In this document: piece after piece, positions 7,587 through 14,674 of the stretch
Layout of the letters: each line of letters opens with the position of its first letter
Numbering within the stretch: the stretch's first letter is position 1
DNA from: WHSW01 sp033856255
Lineage (GTDB): Bacteria; Actinomycetota; Thermoleophilia; Solirubrobacterales; 70-9
NCBI GenBank assembly: GCA_033856255.1
Contig: JAWVFH010000008.1
Span: forward strand, 1 to 64,000
DNA: 64,000 nt
Direction of reading: 5' to 3'
Translations under genes and position numbers: made by a program
The notes under the pieces: generated by a model
What the model saw: the letters and a program-made list of their open reading frames with translations, nothing else
Database searches by the model: none
What the model was told of the DNA's origin: nothing

Positions 7587-7592
7587 TATCGT
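7587..7592 (+). promoter_or_regulatory. Putative leaderless -10 box TATCGT for the gene at 7602
   Basis: TATCGT ends 9 nt before the ATG at 7602, within the 20-bp gap between two divergent start codons. Confidence 0.35.
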
Positions 7593-7601
7593 GCCACGGG
7601 G

Positions 7602-7979
7602 ATGGGTGAGGGCGACTCAAAGGAAACAAAGGGCGCAAAGAAGGGCACGCGGGAGACCGTCGACATCAGTGATACCCCCGCGCCCTCGATAGGTCCGAAC
7701 ACGACCTTCGACAAGCGCCCGGCCGAGGAGAGGCTCGCCGGCCACGATCAGTCGGACCTCGACGCGATGGGCCTCGAGAAGCGCCGGCAGGTGATCGGCG
7801 GCAGGTACAGCGCCTCGGTGACCCGCCAGATCGTCACCTACGTGATCGTCGTCGGGGTCATCCTCGGCGCAGGCTTCGGGCTCAAGAAGCTCGCCGACGA
7901 CCTCGACAAGCCGCCCGCCAAGGTCGCCGACCAGGCGCCCTGGACCGGCAGCGACCAGAAGCCGAAGCCGCTCCAGTAG
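7602..7979 (+). CDS. Single-pass membrane protein of unknown function
   Basis: 125 residues from ATG 7602. The first 75 residues are charged and likely cytosolic (KETKGAKKGTRETV, RPAEERLAGHDQSD). One membrane helix follows (IVTYVIVVGVILGAGFGL), then a short Lys/Pro-rich tail. No known domain. It is divergent from the PBP-like hydrolase with only 20 bp between starts, so the two may share control. An in-frame upstream start at 7536 would lie antisense inside the neighbour and is less likely. Confidence 0.65.
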   Translation: MGEGDSKETKGAKKGTRETVDISDTPAPSIGPNTTFDKRPAEERLAGHDQSDLDAMGLEKRRQVIGGRYSASVTRQIVTYVIVVGVILGAGFGLKKLADDLDKPPAKVADQAPWTGSDQKPKPLQ

Positions 7980-7989
7980 CCCAGGCCGG

Positions 7990-8460
7990 TCAGCCGACCA
8001 GCTCGCGCGCCGAGGCCAGCATGCCCTCGAGCCAGGAGTCGGTGCCGCGTTCGGCGGCGACGACCTCGAACGGGATCCGCCAGCGCTCGTTGGCCGACCG
8101 CAGCGCCTCGAAGGCGCCCCTCGCCGCGTCGGGCTCGAGCTCGGCGTTGAGCTCGTAGACCAGCGCCCTGACCGGGGTGTCGACGATCTCCTCCAGTAGG
8201 CGCTCGAGCCGCGGCCCGTGCAGCGCCGGGGTGGCGACCGTCCCGAAGAGCCAGAAGATCAGCGACACGCCCTCGATCGCGTCCAGGACCGTCGCGATCC
8301 GGTCCGGATCGGCGACCGCCGCCTCGATCCCGGCGCCCTCGATCTCCTCCGCCCCGGTCGCCGTGCGGCTGGTGCCGCGCACGACCCAGCCGGCGTCCTG
8401 AAGCGCGCCGCCCAGCCACCGGCCCGAGCAGCCGCAACCGACTATCAGCGCGCGGGCCAA
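7990..8460 (-). CDS. Rossmann-fold NAD(P)-binding-like protein
   Basis: 156 residues from a TTG start 3 nt after the stop of the upstream gene. The N-terminus RALIVGCGCSGRWLGGALQDAG is a variant GxGxxG dinucleotide loop followed by a strand and TSR, as in small YeeZ/NAD-epimerase-like proteins. The chain is short for an epimerase and no YxxxK catalytic pair is seen, so it may bind a nucleotide without catalysing redox chemistry. It is likely co-transcribed with the membrane protein upstream. Confidence 0.65.
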   Translation of the reverse strand: MARALIVGCGCSGRWLGGALQDAGWVVRGTSRTATGAEEIEGAGIEAAVADPDRIATVLDAIEGVSLIFWLFGTVATPALHGPRLERLLEEIVDTPVRALVYELNAELEPDAARGAFEALRSANERWRIPFEVVAAERGTDSWLEGMLASARELVG

Positions 8461-8463
8461 GTC

Positions 8464-8787
8464 CTAGATGCCGTACTCGTCCTCGAGCTCGTCGAGGTGC
8501 TCTTCGTGGCTGCGGCGCGCCCGCTCGCGGATCGCCTCGTCCTCGCGCGCCATCGCGTTGGCGTCGGCCTCGGTCAGGTCGGGGGCGCCGCGGCGGCGGC
8601 GGTACTCGTTCTGGGCCGCGATCATCTGCTGCACGTCGTCGACCTCCAGCTGCGCCTCGAGCTCGTGTGAGCGGGTCGGCTTCCAGTCGACGAGGTCGGC
8701 CCCGCTGCCCGGGTAGGCGCGGGCGATGAGGACGAGGACGATCACGATCAGCCCGATCATCGCCATCGTGATCAGCATGAATCCCAT
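8464..8787 (-). CDS. Small membrane protein with charged cytosolic tail
   Basis: 107 residues. Residues 3-23 form one hydrophobic helix (FMLITMAMIGLIVIVLVLIA). The rest is strongly charged and predicted helical (NEYRRRRGAPDLTEADANAMARE, ending HLDELEDEYGI). No family recognised. First gene of a two-gene minus-strand unit with the Rossmann-like protein. Confidence 0.65.
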   Translation of the reverse strand: MGFMLITMAMIGLIVIVLVLIARAYPGSGADLVDWKPTRSHELEAQLEVDDVQQMIAAQNEYRRRRGAPDLTEADANAMAREDEAIRERARRSHEEHLDELEDEYGI

Positions 8788-8833
8788 CTGTCCACCATAG
8801 ACCGGTCAACGGGAACTGGCATCATCGCGAACC

Positions 8834-10045
8834 TTGCCCGAGGCGCTGATCATCGATGCCGTGCGCACGCCCGTCGGCCGCTACCGCGGCGCCCTGGCCG
8901 GGATGCGGCCCGACGACCTCGCCGCCTCGACGATCGCCGCGGCCGTCGAGCGCACCGGGATCGACCCGGCGCAGGTCACCGACGTCTACTGGGGCGCCGC
9001 CAATCAGTCCGGCGAGGACAACCGCGACGTCGCCCGGATGGCGGCCCTGCTGGCGGGCCTGCCGGTCGAGGTCCCGGGCGTGACCGTGAACCGCCTCTGC
9101 GCCTCGGGGCTCGAGGCGGTCAACCAGGCGGCGCGGGCGCTGCGCCTCGACGAGGCCGACCTCTACCTCGCCGGCGGCTCGGAATCGATGAGCCGGGCGC
9201 CATGGGTGATGGCTAAGCCGGAGGCGGCCCTCGCCCGCGGTGAGCAGACGCTCCACGACACGGCGCTCGGCTGGCGGCTGGTCAACCCGAAGATGGCCGA
9301 GCGCTACTCGACCGAGGCGATGGGCGAGACGGCCGAGAACGTCGCCGAGCGCTACGCCGTCTCACGCGAAGACCAGGACGCCTTCGCCCTGCGCAGCCAC
9401 GAGCGCGCCATCGCCGCCCAGCGCGACGGCCGCTTCGCCGAGCAGATGATCCCCGTCGAGGCGCCGGGCCCCAAGCGTGGCGAGACCGTCACGGTGGAGG
9501 CTGACGAGGGGCCTCGGGCCGATACCACGCTGGAGCGGCTTGCGGCCCTGAAGCCGGCCTTCCGCGAGGGCGGCACGGTGACCGCCGGCAACGCCTCGAC
9601 GCTCAACGACGGCGCCGCCTGCCTGGTGCTCGCCTCCGAGGCCAAGGCGGCCGAGCTCGGCGCCGAGCCTCTGGCCCGCGTCGTCGCCAGCGGGGTCGCG
9701 GGCGTCGACCCCGCCTACATGGGGATCGGCCCGATCCCGGCGATCCGCCGCGCCCTCGCCGCCGCCGGCCTCGAGCTGGACCAGATCGACCTGATCGAGA
9801 TCAACGAGGCCTTCGCCGCCCAGGTGCTGGCCTGCGCGCGCGAGCTCGGGATCGACGAGGAGCGGCTGAACGTCAACGGGGGGGCGATCGCCCTCGGCCA
9901 CCCGCTCGGCTGCTCGGGCGCCCGGCTGGTCACCTCGCTCGCCTGGGAGCTGCGCCGCCGCGGCGCCCGCTACGGCGTCGCGGCGCTTTGCGTCGGCGTC
10001 GGGCAGGGCTTGGCCACAGTGATCGAGAACCCGGCTGTTGGATAG
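8834..10045 (+). CDS. Acetyl-CoA acyltransferase (thiolase)
   Basis: 403 residues, TTG start. Thiolase motifs are complete: the nucleophilic Cys in VNRLCASGLEAVNQAA, GGSESMSRAPW, the INEAFAAQ motif, and the C-terminal NVNGGAIALGHPLGCSGAR and CVGVGQG with the second catalytic Cys. It condenses acetyl-CoA units or cleaves 3-ketoacyl-CoA; degradative use is more likely given the acyl-CoA dehydrogenase and enoyl-CoA hydratase 0.8-2 kb downstream. A 3-hydroxyacyl-CoA dehydrogenase is not in this cluster. Confidence 0.92.
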   Translation: MPEALIIDAVRTPVGRYRGALAGMRPDDLAASTIAAAVERTGIDPAQVTDVYWGAANQSGEDNRDVARMAALLAGLPVEVPGVTVNRLCASGLEAVNQAARALRLDEADLYLAGGSESMSRAPWVMAKPEAALARGEQTLHDTALGWRLVNPKMAERYSTEAMGETAENVAERYAVSREDQDAFALRSHERAIAAQRDGRFAEQMIPVEAPGPKRGETVTVEADEGPRADTTLERLAALKPAFREGGTVTAGNASTLNDGAACLVLASEAKAAELGAEPLARVVASGVAGVDPAYMGIGPIPAIRRALAAAGLELDQIDLIEINEAFAAQVLACARELGIDEERLNVNGGAIALGHPLGCSGARLVTSLAWELRRRGARYGVAALCVGVGQGLATVIENPAVG

Positions 10046-10048
10046 CCT
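10043..10048 (+). promoter_or_regulatory. Putative leaderless -10 box TAGCCT overlapping the thiolase stop codon
   Basis: The TAG stop of the thiolase gene is the first half of TAGCCT, which ends 7 nt before the ATG at 10056. Confidence 0.4.
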
Positions 10049-10055
10049 CGGCGCC

Positions 10056-10844
10056 ATGCCCGTAACCGAGCTCGCATCCGTCGACGGGGTGATCGCCCCC
10101 ACCGCCGAGGCCTCGATCCCCGTCCAGGACGACGGCCTCTACCGCGGCGACGGGGTGTTCGAGGTGATCCGGCTCTATCGCGGCCGCCCGTTCGCGCTCG
10201 GCGACCACCTCGACCGGCTCGAGCGCTCGGCGGCGGCGATCGAGCTGCCGGCACAGCGCGCCGAGCTCGCGCCGGAGATCGAGGCGCTGCTGGAAGCGCA
10301 CGGTGACGCCGACGCGCAGCTGCGCCTCGTCGTCACCCGCGGCGGGCGGCGGATCGCCCTGATCGAGCCCCTGGTCGAGCACCTGGAGTCGGTGCGGCTG
10401 GCGACGGTCACCTACGCGCCGACGCTGATCCTCAACGGCGTCAAGTCGCTCTCCTACGGCGCCAACATGCAGGCGACGCGGATCGCCAAGGGCGGTGGTG
10501 CCGACGAAGCCCTGCTGGTGCGCCCGGACGGGATCGTGCTCGAGGCTCCCACGTCGACGATCTTCTGGGTCTCCGGCGGCGAGCTGCGCACCCCGGCCCT
10601 GCGGGCGGGGATCCTGGACTCGATCACCCGCCGCACCGTCGCGGAGCTGCTCGACGTGGCGGAGGGTGAGTACGAGATCGGCAACCTGCTGGACGCGAGC
10701 GAGATCTTCCTCGCCTCGACGGTGCGCGAGATCCAGCCCGTCGCGGCGATCGACGACACAGCCTTCGAAACCGGCCCCCGCACGGCCGAGGCGCAGGAGG
10801 CGTTCGCCAACTCGGTCGCCGAAGCGCTGGGTACGGCCGCATGA
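10056..10844 (+). CDS. Class IV PLP aminotransferase (IlvE/PabC/D-amino-acid transaminase-like)
   Basis: 262 residues. The fold-type IV pattern is clear: DDGLYRGDGVFEVIRLYRG near the N-terminus, the PLP Lys in NGVKSLSYGANM, EAPTSTIFWV, and LLDASEIFLASTVREIQPV. Family members are branched-chain or D-amino acid transaminases and 4-amino-4-deoxychorismate lyases; sequence alone does not separate them here. ATG 10056 fits better than the upstream in-frame ATG at 10038, which overlaps the thiolase. It overlaps the next gene by 4 bp (ATGA), so it is translationally coupled to an acyl-CoA dehydrogenase, an unusual pairing. Confidence 0.85.
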   Translation: MPVTELASVDGVIAPTAEASIPVQDDGLYRGDGVFEVIRLYRGRPFALGDHLDRLERSAAAIELPAQRAELAPEIEALLEAHGDADAQLRLVVTRGGRRIALIEPLVEHLESVRLATVTYAPTLILNGVKSLSYGANMQATRIAKGGGADEALLVRPDGIVLEAPTSTIFWVSGGELRTPALRAGILDSITRRTVAELLDVAEGEYEIGNLLDASEIFLASTVREIQPVAAIDDTAFETGPRTAEAQEAFANSVAEALGTAA

Positions 10845-12004
10845 TCGAGCTCTCAGACGAGCACCGGCTGATCGCCGAGACGGCGCGCGACTTCGTCGAC
10901 AACGAGGTGATCCCGAAGGCGCGCGACTCCGACCGGGCGCAGAAGTTCGACATCGAGCTGGCCCGCCGGCTGGGCGAGATGGGCTACCTGGGGGCGCCGG
11001 TGGCAGAGGAGTACGGCGGCCGCGGGCTCGACTTCATCGGCTACGGGCTGATCGTCGAGGAGGTGGGGCGCGGCGACTCGGCGATGCGGACAGTGGTCTC
11101 CGTGCAGACCTCGCTGGTCTGCGGCTCGATCGAGCGCTGGGGATCGGAGGAGCAGAAGCAGCTCTGGCTACCCAAGCTGACTTCCGGCGAGGCGTTCGGC
11201 TGCTTCGGGCTGACCGAGCCCGACACCGGCTCCGACGCGGCGAACCTGCGCACCCGCGCCGAGAAGATCGACGGCGGCTGGAAGATCACCGGCGGCAAGA
11301 TGTGGATCTCGCTCGGCAACGTCGCGGAGGTCGCGATGATCTTCGCCCAGACCGACTCGTCGAAGAAACACAAGGGGCTCGCCTGCTTCCTCGTGCCGAC
11401 CGATAGCGACGGCTTCTCGACCCAGGAGATCCACGGCAAGCTCGGCCTGCGCGCCTCCGACACGGCCGAGATCTCCCTCGACGGGGTCGAGGTCGGAGAC
11501 GAGGCGCTGATGGGCGAGGTCGGCGACGGCTTCAAGGTCGCGATGTCGGCCCTCGACTCGGGTCGCTACTCGGTCGCCGCGGGCTGTGTCGGGATCATCG
11601 AGGGCTGCGTCCAGGCCTCGGTCGCCTACGCGAAGGAGCGCAAGCAGTTCGACGTCCCGATCGCCAGCTTCCAGCTCGTCCAGGAGATGATCGCCGACAT
11701 GATCGTCCGCCGCGACGCCGCCCGCGCGCTCGTCCGCCGCGCCGGGATGCTCAAGGACGCGGGCAAGCCGTCGACGGTCGAGACCTCGATCGCGAAGCTG
11801 TACGCGACCGAGTCGGCGGTCGAGGCCGCGAACCTGGCGATCCAGGTTCACGGCGGCTCCGGCTACGTCGATGACTACCCGGTCGAGCGCTACCTGCGCG
11901 ACGCCCGGGTGACGACGCTGTACGAGGGCACCTCGCAGATCCAGAAGCTGATCATCGGCCGCGACGCGACCGGGATCAACGCGATGGTGCCTCCCTCCTC
12001 GTAG
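10841..12004 (+). CDS. Acyl-CoA dehydrogenase
   Basis: 387 residues, full length. FAD/substrate motifs: GCFGLTEPDTGSDAANLRT, ITGGKMWISLGNVAEVAMIF, the helix YAKERKQFDVPIASFQLVQE, and VTTLYEGTSQIQKLIIGRD, where the Glu of YEGT is in the catalytic-base position of short/medium-chain dehydrogenases. It oxidises acyl-CoA to 2-enoyl-CoA, passing electrons to ETF. Coupled to the aminotransferase upstream; the enoyl-CoA hydratase starts 7 bp after it. Confidence 0.93.
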   Translation: MIELSDEHRLIAETARDFVDNEVIPKARDSDRAQKFDIELARRLGEMGYLGAPVAEEYGGRGLDFIGYGLIVEEVGRGDSAMRTVVSVQTSLVCGSIERWGSEEQKQLWLPKLTSGEAFGCFGLTEPDTGSDAANLRTRAEKIDGGWKITGGKMWISLGNVAEVAMIFAQTDSSKKHKGLACFLVPTDSDGFSTQEIHGKLGLRASDTAEISLDGVEVGDEALMGEVGDGFKVAMSALDSGRYSVAAGCVGIIEGCVQASVAYAKERKQFDVPIASFQLVQEMIADMIVRRDAARALVRRAGMLKDAGKPSTVETSIAKLYATESAVEAANLAIQVHGGSGYVDDYPVERYLRDARVTTLYEGTSQIQKLIIGRDATGINAMVPPSS

Positions 12005-12011
12005 GCCACCG

Positions 12012-12782
12012 ATGGCGCCGCTGGTCGAGACCCGGATCGAAGACCACGTCGCCGTCTGCACCCTGAACCGGCCCGAGGCGCGCAACGCGCTCTCGCCGGA
12101 GCTGATGGAGGACCTGCGCGCGCAGGTCGAGCGCTTCGACACCGACTCCGAGGTGCGCTGCATCGTGATCGCCGGCTCCGACGAGGTCTTCGCCTCCGGC
12201 GCCGACATCGGCGCGCTCGCCGAGCGCCAGTTCCACGAGGCGCTCTTCCATCCCGCGGCCGCCTTCTGGCGCCGGCTCGCCGAGTGCCGAACCCCGATGA
12301 TCGCCGCCGTCTCCGGCTTCGCGCTCGGCGGCGGCTGCGAGCTGGCCCTGCTCTGCGACCTGATCGTGGCCTCGGAGAGCGCCGAGTTCGGCCAGCCCGA
12401 GATCACGCTGGGGATCATCCCGGGGGGTGGCGGCACCCAGCGCCTCGCGCGGGCGATCGGCAAGCAGCGGGCGATGGAGCTGGTCCTGACCGGGCGGCGC
12501 TTCGACGCACGCGAGGCCGAGCGCATGGGCCTCGTCAACCAAGTGACGGGCAAGCGCGAGTGGCTGGAGGCCGCGCTCGAGCTCGCCCGCCGGGTCGCCA
12601 AGCGGCCGCCGCTCGCCGCCCGGCTCGCCAAGCAGGCGGTGCTGGTCGCCGAGGAGACCTCGCTCTCGGCCGGGCTCGAGCAGGAACGGCGCCTCTACGA
12701 GCTGGCGATGGCGACCGAGGACCGGGTCGAGGGCACCCGCGCCTTCCTGGAGAAGCGAAAGCCCGAGTTCCGGGGACGCTGA
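12012..12782 (+). CDS. Enoyl-CoA hydratase/isomerase
   Basis: 256 residues, crotonase fold. Oxyanion-hole segments are SGADIGALAE and SGFALGGGCELALLCD; EITLGIIPGGGGTQRLARAIG is the following conserved segment, and GRRFDAREAERMGLVNQV the later one. The Glu of GGCE and the Glu of QPEITLG are in positions of the two catalytic glutamates of hydratases. It would hydrate the product of the acyl-CoA dehydrogenase encoded immediately upstream. Confidence 0.92.
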   Translation: MAPLVETRIEDHVAVCTLNRPEARNALSPELMEDLRAQVERFDTDSEVRCIVIAGSDEVFASGADIGALAERQFHEALFHPAAAFWRRLAECRTPMIAAVSGFALGGGCELALLCDLIVASESAEFGQPEITLGIIPGGGGTQRLARAIGKQRAMELVLTGRRFDAREAERMGLVNQVTGKREWLEAALELARRVAKRPPLAARLAKQAVLVAEETSLSAGLEQERRLYELAMATEDRVEGTRAFLEKRKPEFRGR

Positions 12783-12784
12783 GC

Positions 12785-13270
12785 GTGGAAAGGCCGAACC
12801 TGTTCGAACCCGATCTCGACGAGGTCTTCGAGGACGCCGGCTTTCGCGGCCGCGGCTCGTCGGTCGGCGAGCGCGCCGGGAGCGAGAGCCTTGGGGCGAG
12901 CCTGTACGAGATCGATCCCGGCGACACCCCGTACCCGTTCCACTGGCACGTCGCCAACGAGGAGGTGTTGCTGCTGATCACCGGCACGCTCGAGCTGCGT
13001 GGACCGGACGGTGTCCGGACCGTCGAGGCCGGCGAGGTCGTCGCGTTCCCGCGCGGCGAGCGGGGCGCCCACGGGTTCCGCAACCCGGGCGATACACCCG
13101 CCAGGTACCTGATGCTGAGCGAGATGAACTACCCCGAGATCTGCGTCTACCCGGACTCCGGGAAGGTCGGGGTACGCGAGCACGTGCCCGACCCCGCGGA
13201 CGACGGCATGCGCCTGAACTTCCGGATAGCCGACGCGGTCGACTACTTCGAGGGCGAGAGCGCGGAGTGA
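12785..13270 (+). CDS. Cupin-domain protein (first of a tandem pair)
   Basis: 161 residues from GTG 12785, 2 bp after the enoyl-CoA hydratase stop. Both cupin motifs are intact: FHWHVANEEVLLLITG (HxH...E) and FPRGERGAHGFRNPGDTPAR (His), enough for one metal site. It is a full-length paralogue of the next gene; both share a start like LFEPDLDEVF/FLDPEFDPP, a core LSEMNYPEI/CSEMNAPDV and a VYPDSGK/IRPESNK segment. Such single-domain cupins are often sugar or mannose-6-phosphate isomerase-like; the substrate is unknown. Confidence 0.8.
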   Translation: MERPNLFEPDLDEVFEDAGFRGRGSSVGERAGSESLGASLYEIDPGDTPYPFHWHVANEEVLLLITGTLELRGPDGVRTVEAGEVVAFPRGERGAHGFRNPGDTPARYLMLSEMNYPEICVYPDSGKVGVREHVPDPADDGMRLNFRIADAVDYFEGESAE

Positions 13271-13770
13271 CGTCGTTCCTCGACCCCGAGTTCGACCCGC
13301 CGAGCGAGCGCGAGGGGTTCCGCGGGCGCCGCGCCCGGCTCGGATGGCAGGCCGGCTGCGAACACCTCGGGCTGAGCCTGTTCGAGCTCGAGCCCGGGAG
13401 CGCCGCGTTCCCCCTCCACCACCACCTGGGCAACGAGGAGATGCTGATCGTGCTCAGCGGCCGGGTGGCGCTGCGCACGCCGGAGGGCGAACGGCCCCTG
13501 GACGAGGGCGAGCTGGTCGCGCTACCGGCCGGCGAAGCCGGAGTTCACCAGGCGATCAACCGCGGGGAGAGCCCGGCCCGGGTCCTGATCTGCAGCGAGA
13601 TGAACGCCCCCGACGTCGTCATCCGGCCCGAGTCGAACAAGATCAGCGCCTTCGGCCGCCCGCCCGGATCCGACGGCGAAGGCTTTCACGACGTCTACCA
13701 CCGCCGCGACGCGGTCACCCTCTGGGACGGCGAGTCCCCGCCTCCGCCACCGCCGCCCGCGGCGGCATGA
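13267..13770 (+). CDS. Cupin-domain protein (second of a tandem pair)
   Basis: 167 residues, starting in a GTGA overlap with the first cupin. Motif 1 is PLHHHLGNEEMLIVLSG and motif 2 PAGEAGVHQAINRGESPARV, so the metal ligands are kept. It ends in a run of Pro then Ala (PPPPPPPAAA) not present in the first copy. Its last 56 bp overlap the convergent transporter gene. The tandem arrangement and shared motifs show a local duplication. Confidence 0.8.
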   Translation: MTSFLDPEFDPPSEREGFRGRRARLGWQAGCEHLGLSLFELEPGSAAFPLHHHLGNEEMLIVLSGRVALRTPEGERPLDEGELVALPAGEAGVHQAINRGESPARVLICSEMNAPDVVIRPESNKISAFGRPPGSDGEGFHDVYHRRDAVTLWDGESPPPPPPPAAA

Positions 13771-14647
13771 GGCCGAGCAACCGCAACGGGTTTCGGCCCT
13801 CGGCGGCGAGGTAGGACCCGACCAGGATCAGCGCCAGCCCGGCGACGGTGGTGACGGTGATCTCCTCGTCGAGCAGCAGGGCGCCGTAGACGATCGCGAA
13901 CCCCGGCGCCAGGTAGGTGACCGTCCAAGCGCGTGACGGTCCGATCGTCGCGAAGAGCTCGTAGAGGATCACGAACGCGAATCCCGTGCCGACGACGCCG
14001 AGCAGGGTGATCGCGCCCACCGGCCCAAGCCCCGGGACGGAGTCGGGGAAGCCGATTACCGCGACCGGGGCCAGCAGCACGGCGCTCCCCGTGAGGACCC
14101 AGGCCGCCACCCCGATCGGCGGCCGGTCGGCAACCCGGCTCTTGGCGACCAGCCCGCCGACCGCATAGCCGAGGCCGGCGAGGACGACCGCCAGCCCGCC
14201 GAGCAGCTGGGCGCCCGATCCGCCGAGATCGACGCCGAGCAGGACGACGACGCCGGCGACTCCGAGCGCGATGCCCACCAACCGGCTGCCCTGCGACCGC
14301 TCCTCGTGGTCGACCCAGATCGCGAGCAGGGCCGTGAACAGCGGCGTCGAGGTCACGAGGATCCCGGCGAGCGATGAGGAGATCTCCTGCTCGCCGGCGG
14401 CGATGAGCAGGAACGGCCCCGCGACCTGAACCACCGAGAGCAACGCGATGGTCCCGATCAGCCCTGAGAACTCGCTCAGCGCGCCCCGTCTGCGCGCAAG
14501 TGCGAGCAGGACCACGGCCGCGAGCGCCACCCGCAGGAAGGCGACCATCGCGGGCGAGAAGTCCCGGATCCCGATCTTGATCAGCATGTAGCTGGCACCC
14601 CAGATCGCGCTCAGGGTGAGCAGCAGGGTCCAGGCACGCCGGTTCAC
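13715..14647 (-). CDS. EamA/DMT-family transporter
   Basis: 310 residues, about ten hydrophobic helices in two five-helix halves, as in RhaT/EamA transporters: half one begins LTLSAIWGASYMLIKIGI, half two contains AWVLTGSAVLLAPVAVI and GVVGTGFAFVILYELFATIG. These are inner-membrane exporters or importers of small metabolites and the substrate is not predictable. GTG start with a TACCCT box 7 nt upstream. It overlaps the convergent cupin gene by 56 bp. Confidence 0.85.
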   Translation of the reverse strand: MNRRAWTLLLTLSAIWGASYMLIKIGIRDFSPAMVAFLRVALAAVVLLALARRRGALSEFSGLIGTIALLSVVQVAGPFLLIAAGEQEISSSLAGILVTSTPLFTALLAIWVDHEERSQGSRLVGIALGVAGVVVLLGVDLGGSGAQLLGGLAVVLAGLGYAVGGLVAKSRVADRPPIGVAAWVLTGSAVLLAPVAVIGFPDSVPGLGPVGAITLLGVVGTGFAFVILYELFATIGPSRAWTVTYLAPGFAIVYGALLLDEEITVTTVAGLALILVGSYLAAEGRNPLRLLGLMPPRAAVAEAGTRRPRG

Positions 14648-14654
14648 CCGACCG

Positions 14655-14660
14655 AGGGTA
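14655..14660 (-). promoter_or_regulatory. Putative leaderless -10 box TACCCT (minus strand)
   Basis: Read on the minus strand, TACCCT ends 7 nt before the GTG at 14647. Confidence 0.45.
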
Positions 14661-14674
14661 GCCGCGCTAGCGCC

